Origin: Carex sylvatica
Taxonomy: Eukaryota > Streptophyta > Magnoliopsida > Poales > Cyperaceae
Reading direction: 5' to 3'
Assembly: GCA_964058845.1 (NCBI GenBank)
Contig: CAXKVR010000359.1
Location: 1 to 64,000 of the forward strand
DNA: 64,000 bases
Part shown: positions 1 through 11,756 of the stretch, in pieces
Numbering within the stretch: the stretch's first letter is position 1
How the letters are laid out: each line of letters starts with the position of its first letter
Translations under genes and position numbers: made by a program
Notes under the pieces: generated by a model
Told to the model about the DNA's origin: nothing
The model's input: only the letters and a program-made list of their open reading frames with translations
Databases searched by the model: none

Positions 1-3000
1 GAGACCTTACATTAATGAGAGGATAAATGTGTGACGAGTAGGAGAGAGAGATACAAATGGACTATACATGAATGACTGAGCCTGGGACATTTATGGTCTT
101 ATGGATCCCGAGTGTCCCTTAATGTGAATGAGTGGAAGTAAATTTGTTCAGTTTGGAAGTTTGGAAACCATTTTGGTTCAATTAAATTATGAGGGAACAG
201 TTCAGTTCTGGGAGTCAATCTCATTTTTTTTTCTTTTTTAAGGAGATTTCAGGAGTAGAAAGGTGCAGTTTAACATCTCCATCTTTGCTAGGGCATGATG
301 ATGTCTTATGTTATAGAAGTCCTCTTTTGTGCAAAGGCAAATTTCCTACTCATGATTCACTCCCTTAATTAATGAGTTGACTTCTCTTCTTATTTGATAG
401 AGAGGAGAAAGATTGAGAGAATGTTAAGGCGGCTGGAGAAACAACTCCGTACCTCGTCAGACCATGCCACGGAATCACAAATATCAAGCCAGCTGTCAAA
501 GTTGAAAGAGGATCTCGAGTATGTTAGGGTAGGTTTTCCTTATCCCCCCCTTAGTTTGATTTATGATTCATTTCATCTATGAGATTGGAAGTAAGTGAAA
601 TTAGCAGTCCATTTATCATAGTTTATTATCATTTTATATTGCATGTTCATTTACTTATCTTTTTTATCACATTATTTATCTGTTAGGGTCTGCTCCTGAG
701 TTTGAGGGGGCAGGAAAGAGAATGAGGAGGGGAATTTTATTACACCTCAAATTAGGAGGAAACAATTCTTGAAGAAATGAATATAGGAATTTTCCTCATT
801 TTCCTCATTCATCTCTGTTCACCTCCTTGATTAAAACTCGGGTGCAAAGTGATGAAGGTGTTTCTTTCTCCTTCCTCTTCCCTTCCTCCCCATTCACTCC
901 CTTGGGAGCACACCCTTAGTGTTTTCATAAGAGTTGTATTCCATGTATCTATTTGAAAGACGTAGGAGCTTATGCAGTACATATGAAGGTGACATAAACT
1001 TTTATACAAGAGTAGTGTAAACTCAGAAAGGGGTGGATTCAATGTGTGGATGAGTTAAAGTTCGCTTAGGAGTATTGTAGTTGCATTAATTTTTAATCTT
1101 GTGCACTGTGTTCTGGTGAAGAGAATAATAATAAACGGTGTACTGAATAAACAGTTTGTCCTTTTGAATATAGTTCTTTCCAAAGAATGAGAAGTACGTT
1201 TCTTTGTTTGCTGGAGGTGAAGATCCCGATACAGTTGAGAAGAGAAATAAGTGGCGTAAGCAGATCAAAGTTAATTCGATGGAAGCAGCTGCTAGTGGTA
1301 AAGAATTAGAAGGTCAGTTGCTTTACTATTTTGGCTTTTTTTTGCCAGTTAACCTAATATTTCAGCTCTGTGACTAGCATTGAGCTCAATTCGTGTTTGC
1401 AATTAACTGTACTAATTGTTTGGACCTCTTTGCAAAAAGATAACTTAAAAGCATTTTTAACTCAAGCAAGAAACATCATCTTTTAGTACCAACACAACAT
1501 CTTTTCGGCACCAAATCTGCAAATAATAATTTCACGATCAGGATTTTAGTACAATTTGCAGCTGAGAGATATAATAATTGATTAGATTTGGGGGCAAAAT
1601 TGTCAATATTAATTGAATTTATCCTTTTTATCACTTTGATCTGATGGTTCAGTTTTACCCCCAACAGGAACACTGGTTCTGTCTGCAATGACAAAACTTG
1701 TTTTTTAAAATGAGGACTCAGGTTTTTAAAATATAAAATATTTTTGTTGGTTTGTTACAGAAACTGGAAGTGATGACGATGCATTGGATATAAGTGATGA
1801 CGACTTCTTTATGTTGGCCAGCTCAAGTGATGATGAGGCTGATGATGAATGGACTGACAAAAGCACTAAGTATTATTTTTATTCTCTCTTTTGTGCATGA
1901 GCATGTGCTACCTATAATATGTTAATGACTGGTTTAGTCCTGCCATTTTTTGTCAGGTAGTCCTGCCACCTCGTTTTTTTTCTTTGTGCATGCAACTGCC
2001 GTCGGGGGCAATTTTTCCCCTGGTTCAGCCACCAATAAGAGTGTACCACATTCCCGCAAGTGCCAACCAATGCCTACGTCAAATGCTAACCATGTACAAA
2101 TTTGAAACAAAGCCGGGTTGGCACTTGTGGGTGACATGCTCTTATTGGTGGGCAAGCTGGAGCACAAACATTGCTCCCAGCTATAAAATCATTCCCCATT
2201 GAGTTTTTTAAATAGTAAATACCAACTTTTAGGGTTCTACTAAACTAGCCTAGTGTCCTGTCTGATGTTAAAAAGTGTGTTGATGTCAGTTTGGTCAGAA
2301 TTGTGAACAATATTGATATGCAGTCTTGTGTACAGCTGGTATGCTGAAACATTGCAATAATACTTGATTATTTTAATGTAGAGAACCAGCTTCAAGTGCC
2401 TCGGGCAAAGCTGCATCTGGCATGTCAAGCGATGAGAAAAACGAGGTTTTTTTTAAGGAACTATAATGTATTAAGTAGGAAAAAGAAGAAGAAAATGACT
2501 AAAAGATAAAAAAGATAAAGAAAATTGTTCTCTAATTAATCAAGAGAAAAAAAAAAAATATGAAAGCTGGGTGCATGACGTGTATCCGTTTGCATGAAAG
2601 CAAGTGTTATATTCACAAATGAAATGAACCCTACAAATGATAATTTATGAATTATTTGTTTTGATTGTTCGGGTTCACAGAGGCAGAGATCAGCTAGGGT
2701 ACTGATGCCACCTCCTCGATCGCTACCTCCAAGCAGAGCCAGGTCCAGTGAAAAGCGCGCTTTATCTACCTCTGACACTAATTCTTCAAGTAGTGGCCCT
2801 TCCACCTCTAAAAAGAACTGGAGGCCTCAATCTCATGTGCATTCTGGAGGGGACAACAGCAACATCAGCTCCAATTCTGATACGCAGAAGCCGCGTCGTA
2901 AGAGGAAGCATCGTAAGAAGAAGAAGCAGGTGATGTTTTATATATCAGCATATAAGTTTTACATATTTACTTGAACAGTTAACTTGCATGTCAAATATGC

Positions 3001-3390
3001 CTTCTTCACTGCCTTTGTGTGGCAGCAACTTCCCTGAATAGTTATTACTACGCCAGACCCCATTTTAACTGTTTTTACTTATCCCATTATTGAAGAAACT
3101 ACTTGCATTCATCATCAATTTACCCTTACTAAATTTATCTGTTTGAGATTTTTTTTATTGAAATTAGAGTTACTGCACATAAGATTTCTATACGGATTGT
3201 CCAACAAATGCAACTGCCAATCATGAATTTTGGTGGTTGTTGAAATTAAATCAATGATACTAATGTGATGATCTTATATGTCAATTCCTCGTAATTTTTG
3301 TGCATGACTTGCCTGGATTAACTAGATAACTTATTTTCTTGCATTAAAGCCACTAACCTTAAAAAAATACTTATTTTCTTGCAGCTGTAA
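1..3390 (+). CDS. EFG1: rRNA-processing protein EFG1 (5' end missing)
   Basis: EFG1 is a nucleolar protein needed for early cleavage of pre-18S rRNA. Visible coding exons are 401-528, 1174-1312, 1761-1869, 2382-2445, 2681-2929 and 3385-3390; all have GT-AG borders and keep one frame. The first visible exon reads RRKIERMLRRLEKQL, a basic coiled-coil start of the EFG1 domain. The second reads FFPKNEKYVSLFAGG followed by a lysine-rich stretch, the conserved family core. Then come an acidic Ser/Asp segment and a basic Arg/Lys tail. The last exon supplies only one Leu codon and TAA. The start codon lies left of the window; bases 1-400 look like intron or leader. The family assignment is from recalled motifs; the exon chain is read directly. 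Confidence 0.82.
1885..2170. repeat. Small foldback element in an EFG1 intron
   Basis: Within the EFG1 intron 1870-2381, CCACCAATAAGAGTG near 2030 and GCAAGTGCCAACC near 2057 are mirrored by GGTTGGCACTTGTGGG near 2115 and CTCTTATTGGTGGG near 2139. The inverted repeat spans at least 2029-2153. It looks like a non-autonomous DNA element; no target duplication was identified. Confidence 0.5.
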
Positions 3391-4400
3391 CTAGGATCAA
3401 TGGACTCAGGGGCCAAGATGAATCGTAGACAAGTTTTGAAGTCTCCATGCATTAAGCAATGCAACTATTTATTGTCTGTTTGTTAATGGATGATTGATAT
3501 ATTTTGGTTGATTAGTAAAGGTTCTCCTGGATTGTGGTTTCCTTGACAATTTGGCTCGGGCACGAAACAAACAAACCTTCATTTATGTATTCCTAGTGGT
3601 ACTTTTTACTAAAATACCAGCCTTGAGTTATATGGTGTTTTGTTCTTTCGTTCATAGAACAACTTATTTACAGTCACTTCTTCAATTGCAAAGGTCAAAA
3701 TACTGGCTATACGTGTTAAGATGAAGGCAGTGCCCCTATTTCTTTTTGGGTTTATTATGTTTTAGCATTATGTTATGCCCTGCAAGCTGTTTTGGTTTAT
3801 TTATTGTATTCTGTCAGGTCTGATTTATAACAAATAAATTGTTCCAGACTTGACAATGTTTTAGAAGTTACAAAACCTTTTCTGGAGTGACAGGTCTTGA
3901 AGTAGCTACTTTGAAAGATGAACTTTGGGAGAATAATGATAAACTTCCTGAATTTACATTTAAAATGAAAATAAATAGGCAGTGCCTGGATCTGATGGTG
4001 GCTCAGGTACACAGTTTCTTCTTTATATTTTTATAAATATTTTTGGGATTTGGTCAAAAAGACTACCGTACCATGAATAATGTTTTATTCAAAATGAACT
4101 AGATGTGTCAAAAGATGATCATGCCTCAAGAGAAGGATGCTTTAATATCGAACGATATAGATCCATAAGCTCAATTCTAACTGTAAAATATTTTCCATGG
4201 TACTGACAAATAAGTTAGCACCACTATTAAATAATATTATAGATGAGGACAAAATAAGTATTGTTATGTTATTATGTAGATGTGGACGAAATAAGTACCT
4301 TGGATTATGAGTTTACTTCTAAACTTGTACTGTCATCGTCACATCAATGATAAACCTTCTCCTTATTTGCATTGTGAAAGGCGACGACAGGAGTTTGTAT
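3391..4400. other. EFG1 3' flank with one exon-like open stretch
   Basis: The EFG1 3' untranslated region probably lies in the first few hundred bases. At 3894-4006 there is a stop-free stretch preceded by a good acceptor (GTGACAG) and followed by a donor-like CAG/GTAC. It encodes LKDELWENNDKLPEF and more in 37 codons. No neighbouring exons were found, so it may be a captured or relict exon. Otherwise nothing is recognised here. Confidence 0.3.
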
Positions 4401-4565
4401 CACCGAAGGTAACTGAATATTTGTGTTTGGATCTGGACCGTCAAATTAGAATCTGCACGACTATTAAAGCATCCCCTTACATTCCACTCGGGGCTGGATT
4501 GGTTTGGATTCCGATCGGACGGCCGTGATCCAAATAGAAATTTTCTGTTACCTCAGATGATATGG
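4400..4565. repeat. Small inverted-repeat (MITE-like) element
   Basis: GGTAACTGAATATTTGTG followed by TTTGGATC near 4408-4433 pairs with GATCCAAATAGAAATTTTCT and GTTACCTC near 4527-4555. The arms are imperfect and enclose a short unique centre. The termini and target duplication were not resolved. Confidence 0.4.
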
Positions 4566-4594
4566 ATTCCGATGACATGGGGTGCTCTGTTCCT

Positions 4595-4875
4595 TGCATG
4601 AGATATCCAAATCGTTGAAATCGATCTATTTCACGAGTTTGATGCATGTACATGCAAAATTTGAAAATTTTAGAATTCATTTAGTACAAAATTAAGCGGT
4701 CAAAAAATGACGAAAAATAAATACATTATAATAACTTATAAGCATTCATTTTCGGATTGCTTGAATTTGTACCAAATGGATTCAAAAATATTCAAAATTT
4801 TCATGTACACACCTCACTCATGAAGTGGATCAATTTGAATGTTTTGGATTCGTGTTTGAAGTAAATTGAATATAT
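4595..4875. repeat. Foldback element, group A (degenerate copy)
   Basis: It shares the group A inner arms: GATGCATGTACATGCAAAAT, then a TTTAGTACAAAATTAAGCGG-type block, a centre near 4720, and the inverted counterparts ending in a TTTGAATG-GTTTTGGATTC block. The outer arms are not recognisable, so this copy is either truncated or very diverged. Confidence 0.5.
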
Positions 4876-5387
4876 TTTTATAATTAAACTCACCAAATCC
4901 TGTTTATGAATCTAGCACACTAAAAAAAAAAAAGAACGTCTCATCTAAATAGTATTGACATTGGAGAATTTAATATAAAAGCCCAATTAGGCCCAAATAT
5001 AGCCGATGTTTTGACAAGTCCACTTCAAAGCTCAAGTTTCTTCTTGTCGGTTCTGTTAATGTTTTTTTACAGACCAGATCCATGTGAAGAAGCCGGGATT
5101 ATTAGAGAGAAACGATAAAATCTCAATTGATATCAATCTGCCGATGTACAATATCAGAAATTCAGAAAGAGAATATCACACCTATTCAAATAAGTACTAT
5201 TTTATTATCAAATAAATATGTTGTGTTTTTTCGTTGTTATCATTTTTGTAGAAAAAGCAGACCAGGTCAAAGTTTTTTTGTTGCAGCATGCAATAGACAT
5301 TTAGTATTTGTTTTTGGAGGTGGGCTAGGTGATTTCAGAAGCAAAGAGGTTATAATTTTCGTCCATATCTTCTTTTTAAAAGTCTAG

Positions 5388-5535
5388 ATAGTTAATCTAA
5401 ATATTAAACATAATTTTTATATTAGAATGTGCATGAAGAATAAATTTTATATTTTCAAAATTTTTTTTACTATATTTTTAGATTTTAGAAAATCACTATG
5501 GACAATTATAAAATAGTGATTTTAAAAAAGAGAAA
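5388..5535. repeat. Group B foldback element, fragment
   Basis: The sequence around 5425-5525 has the group B landmarks: a TTAGAATGTGCATG block, an AAATTTTATATTTT block, a TTTTTTTTACTATATTTTTA block and a short central inversion. Outer arms are absent, so this is a relic. Confidence 0.35.
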
Positions 5536-5717
5536 AAGTGATGCCCCCCAAGCATCCATCTCCAACATAGTGGCAAATGAATTATTTGGATTCGGTTCGG
5601 CGAGGTAAAAAATTAGCAATTCGAAAATAATTCGGATATAATTTGAGAATGATTTGGAATTATCTGGACCAGAGACTCAGTTCTACAAGGGAGCAAAAAA
5701 AAAGAGAAAAGATTATG

Positions 5718-7734
5718 GTCCACATATCTTTGTCCACCATTTGTCCACAGTGTTGATTGAATCAGGTTTAAATTATCACTAACTTTTCTATTTTAACTGT
5801 CCGCCTCTAACTTTCTTATTTTAAACAATCGCCTCCAACTTTTTTAAAAGGCTTTCAAATAAAAAAATCTTGATCTCATCGTCTCGTCTCGTCTGATCTT
5901 CCTCCTTCTCCTCGCCTTTCCGACCCCATCTACACCTCCACCTCTCGCTCTTTCTCCGACGAACTTGTCTCATTTATTTCAGATCTAGTGAAATCAGTCA
6001 GTTCGATTTGGAGAGGCAGAAATCACGAGGTTTAGGATCTGACCCTAATTTCTCATGAAGATGTACAGATTTGACTACAATTGCATCTTGCTTGAAAGCA
6101 GCGACTAAAATTTACTTACGGTTGCATCTCACGAAGAACATGGCGAAATTTAAATCTAGTGAGTTATTTCTTTATTTATGTTGAATTTTTTGTTTGATTT
6201 AATGCAGTAACGGATCTAGTATTATTTTGAACTTTTATTTGAATTTGTTATTTGATTTGATGCAGTAAGGGATCTCGTAATTATTTCTTTATTTCTGTTG
6301 AATTTTGATATGGAGGAGATATGAGGAGATGATCTGAGAGAGACGACATGAATGAGAGATGATAGAGAGGCGATATGGAGTATTGATCTATTAATTTTAT
6401 AGTATTTTTCCTGTTAATTTTATCATATTCGTCTTGTAATTTTACAGTATTAATCTTGTGAAAATATGGAGAAAAGAGATGATAGAGAGGCGATATGGAG
6501 TATTGATATGTTAATTTTACAGTATTCCACCTGTTAATTTTCAGTATTCATCTTGTGAAAATATGGAAGAAAGAGATGGTAGAGAGGTGATATGGAGTAT
6601 TGATCTTGTCATTTTACAGTATTCACCTTTTAATTTTGCAGTATTCATCTTGTAATTCTATAGTATTCATCTTGTGGAAATATGAGAGAAAGAGATGATA
6701 GAGAGGAGAAATGGAGTAGTGATCTTGTCATTTTACAATATTCATCTTGTGAAAATATGAAGGAAAGAGATGATAGAGAAGCAAAATGGAGTAGTGATCT
6801 TGTCATTTTACAGTATTCACCCCGTTAATTTTACAGTATTCATCTTCTGAAAATCTGGAGGAAAGAGATGATAGAGAGGAAAAATAGAGTAGTGATCTTG
6901 TCATTTTACAGTATTCATCTTGTGAAAATCTGGAGGAAAGAGATGATAGAGATGCGATATGGAGTATTGGTCTTGTCATTTTACAGTATTCACTCGTTAA
7001 TTTTACAGTATTCATCTTGTGATTTTACAGTATTCATCTTGTGAATATTTGATGTATTGATAATTTATAGTTTGCATCTGCTAGTTTTACTGTTTACTTT
7101 TTAAAATTTATAGTATTGAATTTTGCAGTGTGTTTATCTCAGTTTTATAGTATTTTGAGATTTTAGATTTACAGTTTTATAGTTTGCATCTGTTAGTTTT
7201 ATAATTTACATTTGAAAATTTTACAGTATTGAAGTTCTATAATTTGCATCTTTATGTTTTACAGTTTTAATTTATAGGATATAAATGCATATATAAATAT
7301 TAATAATTGAAGAAAAAAATTATGAATTTTTTTTCAAAAAAAAAAATAATTTTAATTTTGAAAAAGAAAATTTGATTCAAAAAAATTAATTTTGATATCA
7401 AAAAATTAATTTTGTATAATTTCCGGGATTATTTTGAAAAAAACTGCAAGTTTGATAAGTTGTTCAATTTTAAAATGTTCTAGAAGGTTTTAAAACTGTC
7501 ATTAACTGTAAGTTAGAGAAGTACATCAAGTGGTCTCGCATCAAGTATATTTAGTTTGATAAGTTGTGCAAGTTGCAAGTACACAAAGTGGTCCCGCTGA
7601 ATGTTAGAAACTGAAAGTGTGTTTTTTGTAATATTTGTTATACAAGTTACAGCATTGAATTAGTAATTTTACATTATTGGCGCAAGTCAAATGACAGTTT
7701 TTTTTGGACAAATTGTGGACAAAAAGTCGTGGAC
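5718..7734. mobile_element. 2-kb insertion nested inside the family C hAT MITE
   Basis: The ends are imperfect inverted repeats: GTCCACATATCTTTGTCCAC at the left, and at the right the complement of GTCCACGACTTTTTGTCCAC. The sequence splits an hAT MITE, so it arrived later. No transposase was seen. It carries a pyrimidine-rich block near 5870-5960 resembling a plant 5' leader, possibly captured, and a minisatellite at 6340-7040. A 9-bp duplication is not clean (AAGATTATG against CGAGTTATG), so the superfamily is uncertain; Mutator-like is plausible. Confidence 0.55.
6340..7040. repeat. Hierarchical minisatellite
   Basis: Seven units begin with GAGATGATAGAGAG or a close variant at 6356, 6476, 6573, 6692, 6767, 6865 and 6940. 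The spacings are 120, 97, 119, 75, 98 and 75 bp, that is 75 bp plus zero, one or two extra 22-bp subunits of the form ATTTTACAGTATTCATCTTG. Degenerate 22-mers continue to about 7260. Confidence 0.8.
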
Positions 7735-7959
7735 AATTAGACGCTTAAAAAAAAACGAGTTATGAAATTTTTTTGGAAAAATTTGCGAATAATTTGTAAA
7801 ATTCAGTAAAAATTCGTAAAATTCGTAAATAATTCGATCAAAGTTTGGTCAACCAAATAATTCGATGTTCGGTTCGGCATCACCAAGAATACAAATTATT
7901 CTCGAATCTTGTGACTATGATCTCCAATGCCGTCGATGCTCCTCCCAAACTACTTTAAC

Positions 7960-8179
7960 AATTCACCATTTTTTTTTTCTCCAATCATTCTCGTCCATTA
8001 TTTTATGATCTGCGAGAGATTTTACAAATCTAATATTATGAACGTCTTCGAATCAATTTTTTCTTTCAAATGAGATCCATAATTAAGTATTTTTGAGTTA
8101 TAATTGTATTGTTATTTTTTTTCTTGTACTTAATATGCTATGTATAAAAAACTTGATATGCTAGGTTTGAATACTTCAT
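7960..8179. repeat. Terminal repeat of dispersed family E
   Basis: The block TTTTTTCTCCAATCATTC followed by ATGATCTGCGAGAGATTT and TCTTTCAAATGAGATCCAT recurs at 50920, inverted at 51440, and at 62845. It looks like a long terminal inverted repeat of about 130 bp. Here it is cut off at 8180 by an LTR. Confidence 0.5.
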
Positions 8180-9350
8180 TGTTATGCTAAGTGCACCTCT
8201 AAATTGCTCAAAAATTAAAAATAAATTACAATTGAAAGTAAATAGATGAGTTTAGAGAAATTTGACACGCGAGATGGTAACGGAGTTTGGCAAAACAAAG
8301 GCTTACGTCTCCGGAGCTTCGCCACCTCTTCTAGGCGCGCCTTTCTATTATCCAATACGAAAGAATTACAACTTATGAACTGTTGAGCCCTTACAATCCA
8401 AGCAGAAAGTCAATCAGCTAACTAGAGATGAGAACCGATGAGCCCTTACAACGAAAGAAAGTCACACGACCTACTAGAAATGAGAACAAGGTCTCTAAGC
8501 TACTCAAGAGAAACACTCAATAGATCACTTTAACCTAATCTAACTCAAGATTAGTGAAGTGAGTTTGAGGTTGTTTGAGAGATTTTGAAATTTTAAGCTC
8601 TCACAACAATGGAGTAACTAAAGCTCTTAGAAAATTACATTTTTAGAAGATTAGGGTCAGCTTAGATGGATGATGAAGAGACATCACTACTCTATTTATA
8701 GAGACAGCTCCAGAAAGAGCTATTTGACATAAAACGTTACAACGTTTTAGTTCAAAATGAGATTTAGAATTTTAGAATTTCTGAGACTTTAGCTAAATCG
8801 TTATAATGATTATATAACGTTTATGTAACATTTTTGCACTGTGAAATCTTGATCAAGAAACAGAAATTTTTGAAGCTTAGATTTAATTAAAACGTTACAA
8901 TGTTGATTTAATTAAATCGTTATAACGATTGACAAAAGTTACCAACGTTTGTAATTCAATATGAGTTTAATCCAACTGTGCTTAACCATTTCTGACAGGC
9001 TGAAATCGTTATAACGTTTTACAAACGTTACCAACATTTTAAATTCCTTCTAAGTTTGATCAAGCTGTTACTTCAGCATTTCTGACAGGCTAAAAATGTT
9101 ACAACGTTTTACAAACGTTACCAATGTTTATCCCTGTTTAAACAACATCAAACTAACTTTACCAAGTTTTCGATTTTACAATTTAAATTCTTGATAAGTC
9201 TTCATGATTTCTTCACTTCAAGCACTTTACACTGCAATTCCAATTGTCTTGAACCTGCATAATTCTAAAATAGAAGAAATCGTAAATTTCAATATTATAT
9301 GTTTTTGTAAATTAGTCAAATAGATGAAAAATATTATTGCTCGAACAACA
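8180..9350 (-). mobile_element. LTR of a retrotransposon (Copia/Sirevirus-like), minus orientation
   Basis: The segment starts TGTTATGC and ends GAACAACA, the expected TG...CA. It is followed by ATCTTTTCCTTTTGACG, the complement of a polypurine tract; with the tract on that side, the element runs on the minus strand. CTCTATTTATAGAG near 8691 supplies a TATA box on that strand. Between 8728 and 9130 many near-palindromes of the type AACGTTACAACGTT occur. After the tract, further CTCCCTC/AAAGGGAG stretches resemble multiple polypurine tracts, a trait reported for Sireviruses. The second LTR and pol are missing. Confidence 0.6.
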
Positions 9351-9560
9351 ATCTTTTCCTTTTGACGATTTGCAAAAATATACAATACGAGTAAGTGCAT
9401 AAATCGAATTTTTTTCAATTTGGTTTACCCAATTGTTATTTTGTATGTCTGGCAATTTCTCCCTCTTTTGAAAATCGACGAAAGGGAGAAAAATTAGCAC
9501 AATTTCAAAGTACTTTCCCTCAAAATATGCACTCTCCCCAATTTAACAATATAATACCGA
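9351..9560 (-). mobile_element. Polypurine tract and internal remnant of the LTR element
   Basis: The complement of a purine tract adjoins the LTR at 9351, and similar pyrimidine or purine tracts recur near 9460-9490 and 9530. The same arrangement, including TTTGTCGATTTGCAAAA-like sequence, follows the second LTR at 60778. No coding domain was recognised. Confidence 0.45.
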
Positions 9561-10232
9561 TAAATCACAAATGAAATAAAATTGAGGGATTACTCTATTA
9601 TTCTATGATAAATTGACAAATCCAAATACAATTGCAAATTCAAAATAAGTTATGTACTGAATTCCTAATTCGACACATAAGGTTATTATTATTATTTTTT
9701 AAGTTATAGGTAAATTTGTAATTGGTTAAGATTTGTTTATAAATATTTTTTTCTTCTCTTTCTAATTTTAAAAATTTCTTCTATTTGTAATTTTAAAAAT
9801 TTCTGTTTCGTAAAAAAAAAAAACCTGACTCGTGAAATTTTTTCACGGTTTGAAATTAAAATTTCTAAACCGTGAAAAAAATTCACAATTTAAGTATTTT
9901 TAAAATTTTTATCAAAAACTCTGATTATTATTATTAAAATATTTTACTAATTAAATGTTTTTAAAAATGTCGGAACCAACGCTGTCCTTTTTAGTTTTTT
10001 ATTTTGGAATGATAAGGACCACCTCTCAAAATAATAAAAACAAACAAACAAACAAGAGAAAAAGGGGATGATAAGGACCACCGGGATGTATGCCGCCATA
10101 AATCACCTGTACACATTAATTACTTTTGAAGTCTTGGTACTAAAAACAATTTTTTTTTCCCTTTCGGAAATGGTCTTGATCTTGGATACCTATTCACCTA
10201 TTCCGAAGTTAGTCAAATCAAATTATAGTTGG
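9561..10232. other. AT-rich spacer, no gene seen
   Basis: An inverted pair near 9826-9885 (TCGTGAAATTTTTTCACGG and AACCGTGAAAAAAATTCAC) can form a hairpin. No coding potential was recognised. Confidence 0.4.
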
Positions 10233-10670
10233 TAGGCGGGGGTGGCAACCAATTCACTCTTCACGAGCTGGGTTCAGTTTGAATTCGTTACGAGCGAGTT
10301 GATTTTAGAGGTCTGAGTTGAAATCTCAGCTTGAAATCGTTGCAAGCTAAAGCTAGCTTGTGAGCCGACGAGCTGGCTCACTGGATATGGCTAGATCTTA
10401 TTTTAAGAAGAAAATAAATTTTATAAATTTTTTGGACCGAGCTGAACTGAGCTAAACTAAGCTAGACAGTATAAAATGCACACAATAATTTACAAATTGA
10501 TGCTTAACCGAGCTAGCTCGTGAACTGACAAGCAAGCTAGACTCTAGCTTGAACTCCTTAATCCTAAATCAAACTAGTGGCGAACTGGTTCGTTAATAAT
10601 CCAATCCAGTAACGATCGAGCTGTTAGCGGACGAGTCAAGTCACGAGCTAAGAGCCTTTTTTTTACCCTA
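10233..10670. mobile_element. hAT-type MITE with GAGCTNGC-rich interior
   Basis: It starts TAGGCGGGGGTGGCAACC and ends TTTTTTTACCCTA, matching the TAGGGGTG...CACCCCTA ends of other hAT elements here. The flanks ATAGTTGG and ATAGTAGC agree at 6 of 8 bases. The interior is a string of GAGCTAGCTTG/CGAGCTG words, as in the copies at 45693 and 46972. Confidence 0.55.
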
Positions 10671-11755
10671 ATAGTAGCTTACTTTGGAGTAGATATTGTT
10701 GATGTTTTTATAAAATTAAAAAAGGTTTTAGAGAAAGAAAATATTTTATTACCAACCCTTTTTTTAGATGAACCCATAGGTATTTTATTGTCAACTTGAT
10801 TTCTACTGTTGTTAGTATTATAGATTGAACTGGTATGATTTTTTCTTATTTATTACATATATTAATTTAAAATAATATAAATAGTACTTTTAAGTAACTG
10901 CTAGAATTTTAACTTGTATAACCTGAATATTGAAGAATCTTGCATTATTTTGTTCAGTTATTGTCAATTTAAGTTCTTCATAGTAAATTTTATAATTTTT
11001 CACTCCTTGCGTTATCAAATTTTGTACTTAAGTTCTAGTTCATGAACTAAAATTATATATATAACTTAAGTAATGAATAAACACATGTAAATTATATCTT
11101 TAGTCATATAAGCTGAATACTAAATTTGCGTATTATTTTGTTTAGACAAATTTGGCAAAAATCCCTTTGCAACAAATTTTCTTGACTAAACAAAAGGTGA
11201 AAGTGTCTTTTTATGTTAACCAAATAAATAATTATTAAAGTTAGTATCAAGTTACATTAATTTTTCTACAACCAAAGACTTTTATGATGCTGATAGCTCG
11301 GTCAATCACAAACAATATTATTTGAACCTTGCTATGATTAAAGTAGTCATAGAAAATTAATATAATCAGAAAAAGTGGAGCAAGATTTTGAAAATTGAAA
11401 TTTATATTACTTAATTTGTGTTATTATTTTATAATCAATAAGATATATTTTAGTTTTATCCACGCCCCATATTGATATTAAATACACAGATGACTTGTAT
11501 TACAAAATTTATAAAGCAAATGAGACGTCTAGATCATAGAAACTTACATGAACTGTTATTCCATATACCTTGTAAATATTTATTTTCCTAATATAACTTA
11601 TACAATTTTGACGAATTGAAAATCAAAGCGCCATATTTAATTAAAAAAATGCCTCATATTAGTCCACATTGGTACCTTTCCAACCACAATTATCTTTTTT
11701 AATAAAAGATACAAAATGAAATGATAAGGTATAAGTTAGTGGTATTAGTTGTGGT
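10671..11755. other. AT-rich spacer, nothing recognised
   Basis: No open reading frame with family features, no clear inverted-repeat element and no RNA gene was seen in this stretch. Confidence 0.4.
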
Positions 11756-11756
11756 G

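Larger units (their letters stand above)
5566..7919. mobile_element. hAT-type MITE (family C) split by a 2-kb insertion
   Basis: The outer borders CATAGTGGCAAATG and CTTGTGACTATG are inverted repeats flanked on both sides by the exact 8-bp duplication ATCTCCAA (5558-5565 and 7920-7927), the size typical of hAT transposition. The element's own sequence, rich in AATTATTTGGATTCGG and GATCAAAGTTTGGTCAACC, lies at 5566-5717 and about 7745-7919. It matches uninterrupted copies of 250-341 bp at 12590, 12871 and 13711. The middle is a separate later insertion. Confidence 0.72.
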
